Assembly (NCBI GenBank): GCA_016987375.1 | Contig: PJRA01000508.1 | Coordinates: 1,299,598 to 1,363,597, forward strand | Direction: 5' to 3' | Length of the DNA: 64,000 bases | Source: Brachionus koreanus | Lineage: Eukaryota > Rotifera > Eurotatoria > Ploima > Brachionidae | Shown: in pieces, positions 59,858 through 64,000 of the stretch | Layout of the letters: each line of letters opens with the position of its first letter | Position numbering within the stretch: position 1 is the first letter of the stretch | Made by a program: the position numbers and the translations under genes | The notes under the pieces: generated by a model | Databases searched by the model: none | Told to the model about the DNA's origin: nothing | What the model saw: only the letters and a program-made list of their open reading frames with translations

Positions 59858-60001
59858 TTAAATATAAATACTGGGGCCATCAAGATGACCAACACCAGTT
59901 TTTGGTAGTCCTCTGGCCGTCACTGATGGTACCAAATATTTTTTCAAAATGGCTTTTTTTGGACTGTATAAATTTCCATCATTAATGGGCACAGTTTTGC
60001 T
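59858..60001 (-). other. 47-codon open frame of balanced composition (unknown)
   Basis: After a TAA at 60002-60004 the minus strand reads PINDGNLYSPKKAILKKY, then LVPSVTARGLPKTGVGHLDG, ending SIYI and TAA. The Gly/Pro-rich composition and local G+C are out of keeping with the flanks. There is no ATG, so it would be a terminal exon or a transposon remnant. It lies 166 bp downstream of the PAQR stop on the same strand and may sit in its 3' UTR. Confidence 0.3.
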
Positions 60002-60166
60002 TTACAATTATAGTTTTTAAACCCTTAAAGGCAAGAATTGTAGAAAAATTGATGAAATTTAATTTAAATAATTTTTTTAATAAAATTTAAAAAATAAAAA
60101 CTATATAACATTTTGGATATATTAATCAGTCAATTAGGAAAAAAAACAGTCTGTTTTTACAGATAA

Positions 60167-61590
60167 TTAAAATTCAAATGAAAAATCAGTTTCAATGTGG
60201 GCTGTCAAGCAGTCTCCAATTGTGAGCCTGTAGCTGGCTAATTTTGTTATACCATACAAGTGTACATATACTGCTATTACTACGAATACATGAAAAATTT
60301 GATGACTTTGAAACTAGAAAAATTAAAGACTTAAAAATTTTTTTTCAGCTAATTAAATAAAAATACCCAAATATCGAATTTACCGGGAAACAAGCGTTCA
60401 GGTATGCGAGTAGCATACAACGAGGCGCCCAATACATACAATATTGCACAAGCAATCAACCAGCCGAAAGCTCCAAAATTAAAAGCCTTATATGATCCGG
60501 AAGTTGATAAATAGTGAACGGCTGGTATTAGTCCACTAAATGCAAGAGACATAAAAATTACTTTAGATTTAGATTTAATGAAATAATTTTTATAATTATT
60601 GTAATAATTTACATGCTCTCATTGCTCTAAATTCAGGTGTACTAAATTTATCCCACAAAGATACAATTATACAAGCAATGCCCAAAACAACGATGAGTAT
60701 CATGTATGTTAGTTTAGCTGTTGCATCGCAATAAAATGCATAATACAACCATGGTACAAAAGAAGCCATTATTAAAATTGATATGCCACAGTAATCGATT
60801 CTAAATCAAACAAATTATTTTTTTTTTTTAAATTATTTTCAATTTACTTGTTGAAAATTTTGCATACTTTCGGTGAATAACAATAGAATGTATGAAAAAG
60901 AGCTGAGCAAATGAGACAAGCAAAAGCGCCAAAGAAAAATGTTCCGAAAACAAATATTTCTTGAATTTTTGTTTCATAGTGAGGCTTTAACAAATAAAAA
61001 AATGATGTTATACAAATACATATAGCACCTAAAATTAATTTTTTTTTTAAAATAAAATAAATGCTTAAAAATATTTTTTAAAATATTCACCGATAAAATG
61101 AGTCCAAATATTTCCTGTCTCTGTATGAATTCGGAAGATTGACTTGAAACATGCCTTGAAAGATGGTAATGGTGGCCTGTGGCCTTTCAATAAAAAATCG
61201 TTGTCTCGAAGCCATGCTGGCAAGGCATGATGAGGCATAGCATTCCAGCCAGATTCCCAAACATATTTGGCAAATTGTTCCATTTGTTCTGCACAATTTT
61301 TTGGAACGTAAAGCAAATCAAGCTCCAATGGATCGTTGAAAATATCTGTTCCCATCGAGCTCTACAACAAAATATTAATTTCTTTTTTCACGAATCAACA
61401 TGTGAAAATTAACTTGTTTTTTAGGACAACCATTAAGGACTTTACCTATTTTAAAATAGAAACTCATAAAAAATTTATTTATTAATTGTTTTACACTACC
61501 GATTTTTGCATCATCTTGTTTGGTAAGTTCAGATTCCTTGGTCTTGCTATTTTTGTCCAGTCTCTTGACTAACTTACAAGTTTTTTCCAT
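60167..61590 (-). CDS. Adiponectin-receptor-type PAQR seven-helix protein (probable ceramidase)
   Basis: PAQR-family membrane protein; ADIPOR members hydrolyse ceramide or sense membrane lipid through a zinc site. Six exons on the minus strand: 61590-61414, 61361-61091, 61028-60848, 60800-60613, 60560-60367, 60313-60167; introns 47-62 nt; 385 residues (human ADIPOR about 375-386). Blocks: FRIHTETGNIWTH, ALFHTFYCYS, IDYCGISILIMASFVPWLYY, LWDKFSTPEFRAMRA, ARIPERLFPGKFDIW and FQSHQIFHVFVV. The zinc and catalytic residues His195, Asp212, His341 and His345 are all kept. The start at 61590 gives a Lys-rich cytosolic leader. The last exon was located by its family motif and has a phase-correct TAG/TTTCAA acceptor. 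Confidence 0.93.
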
Positions 61591-63553
61591 TTTTTTCTCT
61601 AATTAATGGTAATTTTGAAAGTTAAATCTAAAATAACTTTTTAATAATTGATAAAGAGCTAAGTTATTCTCATTTTATCTCTTTAAGTGAAAGCGCTTTC
61701 AAGTTTAAGACTTTGTATCTTTCGATTTATTTTATTTATCAAATTTACCACCTTTCACATATTTAATGTAAAATAGAAATTAAATATATTAATTTATTTT
61801 TTTTAGCATAAATCAGTTAATTCACAAATAAATTTTTGATTAAGAATGATAACTATTTCATTTTAAAATAAATTAAGTTAACATTTACTATTGCTTCTTA
61901 AATTGGGAAAAATGACTAAAATAAAAATTAAAAATCGATTTATGCTTTTTCTTTGAAAGATAGCTGGAATTGGTTACAATTTAACCAAAAGATGGCTTTC
62001 AATTATTTTTTATTTGTTGCTATGGTAGAAATTACCCAATGTTTAATAAAAAACACACTCAAAAAGGCTAAAAATATTACTCTCGTAAGTTTAAAGTCTA
62101 ACTTTGATTATGTTAAGCATAATTTTTTGCAAATAATAAAAATATAAAAACGGGCTTTACCAAATCCTTTATCAAAGTTGGCTCAAGAACTTCTTAGTTT
62201 TCTTAAAAGACAAAAAAAACGTGAAGAAAATTTTTTTTATTTTTTCTTAGAAAAATTATTTTTTATTCAATAATACTGTTATATCGAATAAAGAGGAATA
62301 AATTTAAAATTTATGCTTGTTTAAATGCTTGTAATATTAGTTTAAATGAAATTAAATTAATTTAAATAAATATTTAGAAATTTTGTGATCTTTGAAACAA
62401 TTTTGAAAAATTTGAATACTATTGGAAAATTAAAGAAAACATTGTCTGTCAGCAGATAAAAATATTAAAAGATAGATTTAGATTTTTTATTTTAAAAAGA
62501 CAAATATGAAAAGGATCCTTGATAGAAGTAATGGGAAACTTTATTTTCATTATTGGTTAGGTCATTTGTTTTTGCTTCAATAAATAAACTAATTAAAAAG
62601 TAACTTCTAACCTTTTTTTGAATTGATCTTCTTAATAATCTATCAATTTCAAATAAAATTGTTCACAGATTAAAAGAATATTTTACATTTAATCTTCACT
62701 GATTAAATTAATCATCACATCAAATAAATTCTTCATTTTAAAAATTTTTAAAAATTCTATATTAAATAGCAAAAAGGTCAAAATGTTAGCTCAGTAACTG
62801 TTAAGAAACTGTCATTTTTTTTTAATTATTTAAATTTGATTAAGACATAGACAAAAAAATCAAAATATTTTCTTATGATACTGAAATTTTGACCTTAACT
62901 ATTTTAATAAAATTTTAAATTTTCAAAAACTTTTTTATAAGTAGTTCATAATCTAGTTTAAAATAAATATTAATATATGGACAAATTATTTAAAATAATC
63001 TGAATTTATTTTATAAATTCAATTATGAGATAAATTGATATCAACAGATTTTTTCACCGCATTAAAATTTCCTGATAGAGCATCGTCTGACTAACTTATT
63101 AAAAAAAATAAATATATATTAAGGAAACTTAATAGAGCACTAAAATTCATTTATTGATTGATTTATCTGAAAAACGCATTGAATTTAATAATTCATTCAG
63201 CGTACCAAATTTGAAAAAATATGCTATTCCATTCAAGATATGGATTTTATTATTGAACCCCTTCTTAGTTCAAAATGTATTAGCTAAGTAAAAAATACTC
63301 TAAATCAAAATTTTTTTGATCATTTTTTTAAAAAATGAAATTTGACCAAAATTTAACAAAAAATGAGTCAAAAAAAAGATAAAGTGAAAATTTTATTTTA
63401 TCTTCGAATGGAAGTTTGTTAATGATAGTGAATATTTTTGAGTTCATATTTAAAAACTTTTAGTAGCAAATTGTATTAAGAATTGGACAAGGTATGTGCT
63501 CATTTACTTGCACTGAAGAGCTTTGTAAACAAGTCAGAATTTGTTAATAAGCA

Positions 63554-63575
63554 AAAACGTGGTCGACCACGTTTT
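63554..63575. repeat. Perfect 22-bp palindrome
   Basis: AAAACGTGGTC followed by its exact complement GACCACGTTTT, centred at 63564/63565. GC-rich core in AT-rich DNA; each half contains the CACGT/ACGTG word. Confidence 0.9.
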
Positions 63576-63615
63576 AAAAAAAAGCTGAAAATGATTTAGT
63601 AAATCCTTAACTTTT

Positions 63616-63660
63616 TATTAAGTATAAAAATTACAACGGCTATCATTTTTATACTTAATA
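63616..63660. repeat. Hairpin, 16-bp perfect stem and 13-nt loop
   Basis: TATTAAGTATAAAAAT at 63616-63631 pairs exactly with 63645-63660. The loop is TACAACGGCTATC. Forty bases from the palindrome at 63554. Confidence 0.85.
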
Positions 63661-63821
63661 ATAAATTGGTAATACTTTAAATATGATTTAAAATTAATAA
63701 AATATATTATAGATGTAGATTCTAAGATTAAGATTTTAAATTTTAATTATGATATTTTATATTTAATTTTTTTATTGATTCGCTAATGGTATGATAAATA
63801 ACTTTGGCAATACGCTATTAA

Positions 63822-64000
63822 CACCCAAAAACCGGAGGGGTCTTTTGAACCCCTTTTGTAACTTCCTTTATTTGTTTATTATTCAATAAATTTAATCATT
63901 TTTTTATAATTTTTTTTTCAATCATATCTTAAATGAAAAATATTATAAAATTATTTAATTTTTTCTATAGAATAATTTTATTTTCATTGAAAAAGAATAT
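63822..64000. mobile_element. TTAA-flanked piggyBac-like MITE, copy 2 (runs off the window)
   Basis: TTAA at 63818-63821 is followed by CACCCAAAAACCGGAGGGG, then GGTCTTTTGAACCCCTTTTG and AACTTCCTTTATTTGTTT, nearly identical to the reverse complement of the right half of 57177-57376. Similarity continues through ATTCAATAAATTTAATCA to the AT-rich centre. The other end lies outside the window. Confidence 0.8.

Larger units (their letters stand above)
61591..63817. other. Intergenic, AT-rich, with palindromes
   Basis: Upstream region of the PAQR gene. The palindrome TGAAAGCGCTTTCA at 61688-61701 is about 100 bp before its start codon. No supported gene; the open frame at 61953-62147 lacks protein-like composition. 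Confidence 0.45.

Noticed and set aside
61953..62147. 64-residue frame starting MKDSWNWLQF
   Set aside because: Opening residues look protein-like but the rest is Lys/Asn/Leu-rich and no splice context or homology is visible.
1..64000. CRISPR arrays, bacterial operons, tRNA or rRNA genes
   Set aside because: The genome is clearly animal with spliceosomal introns; no regularly spaced repeats and no convincing A/B-box or rRNA signatures were found by eye.

Overview
The window is a 64 kb piece of a very AT-rich animal genome. The genes are metazoan: a DM-domain factor, PIM-type kinases, CDC42-type GTPases, a PAQR/adiponectin-receptor protein and an M1 aminopeptidase. They are split by very short introns, mostly about 50-66 nt with GT-AG borders. 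Compact genes, tiny introns, extreme AT content and a mixed load of decayed LINEs fit a monogonont rotifer such as Brachionus. That placement is inference; a planarian-like or other AT-rich invertebrate is not excluded.

Left part (1-12.2 kb): the 5' end of a LINE runs off the left edge on the minus strand. Then come DLST (E2 of 2-oxoglutarate dehydrogenase, 5 exons), SSU72 (RNA polymerase II CTD phosphatase, 4 exons), an intronless Ser/Lys then Tyr/Asn-rich protein of unknown role behind a TATA box, a possible small broken minus-strand gene, two decayed mobile-element fragments and an intronless DMRT gene.

Middle (12.2-19 kb): a graveyard of mobile elements. It holds a dispersed repeat, a TA-flanked inverted-repeat MITE, a mariner transposase relic, a separate long inverted repeat, two LINE 3' parts, a strikingly GC-rich GGCC cluster and a LINE ORF2 interrupted by a 589-base assembly gap.

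19.6-31.1 kb: three CDC42-family genes on the minus strand. Two are diverged and adjacent; the third, 9 kb away, is nearly canonical. All share one intron position and a C-terminal CAAX box. The DNA between holds LINE 3' ends, a perfect 59-bp inverted repeat and a second copy of the 13 kb repeat.

31-54 kb: two PIM-like kinases facing each other (one intronless, one with two introns), set in long gene-poor stretches that may be regulatory.

54-64 kb: a 16-exon M1 aminopeptidase homologue with a full open reading frame but the GAMEN, HExxH and catalytic-Tyr sites all replaced. One of its introns carries a LINE relic and a TTAA-flanked MITE. It is followed by a 6-exon adiponectin-receptor-type PAQR gene with all zinc ligands kept, and by a second copy of the TTAA element running off the right edge.

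The genes do not form one pathway. The local themes are duplication and divergence (CDC42 x3, PIM x2), a pseudoenzyme, and several non-autonomous transposon families.
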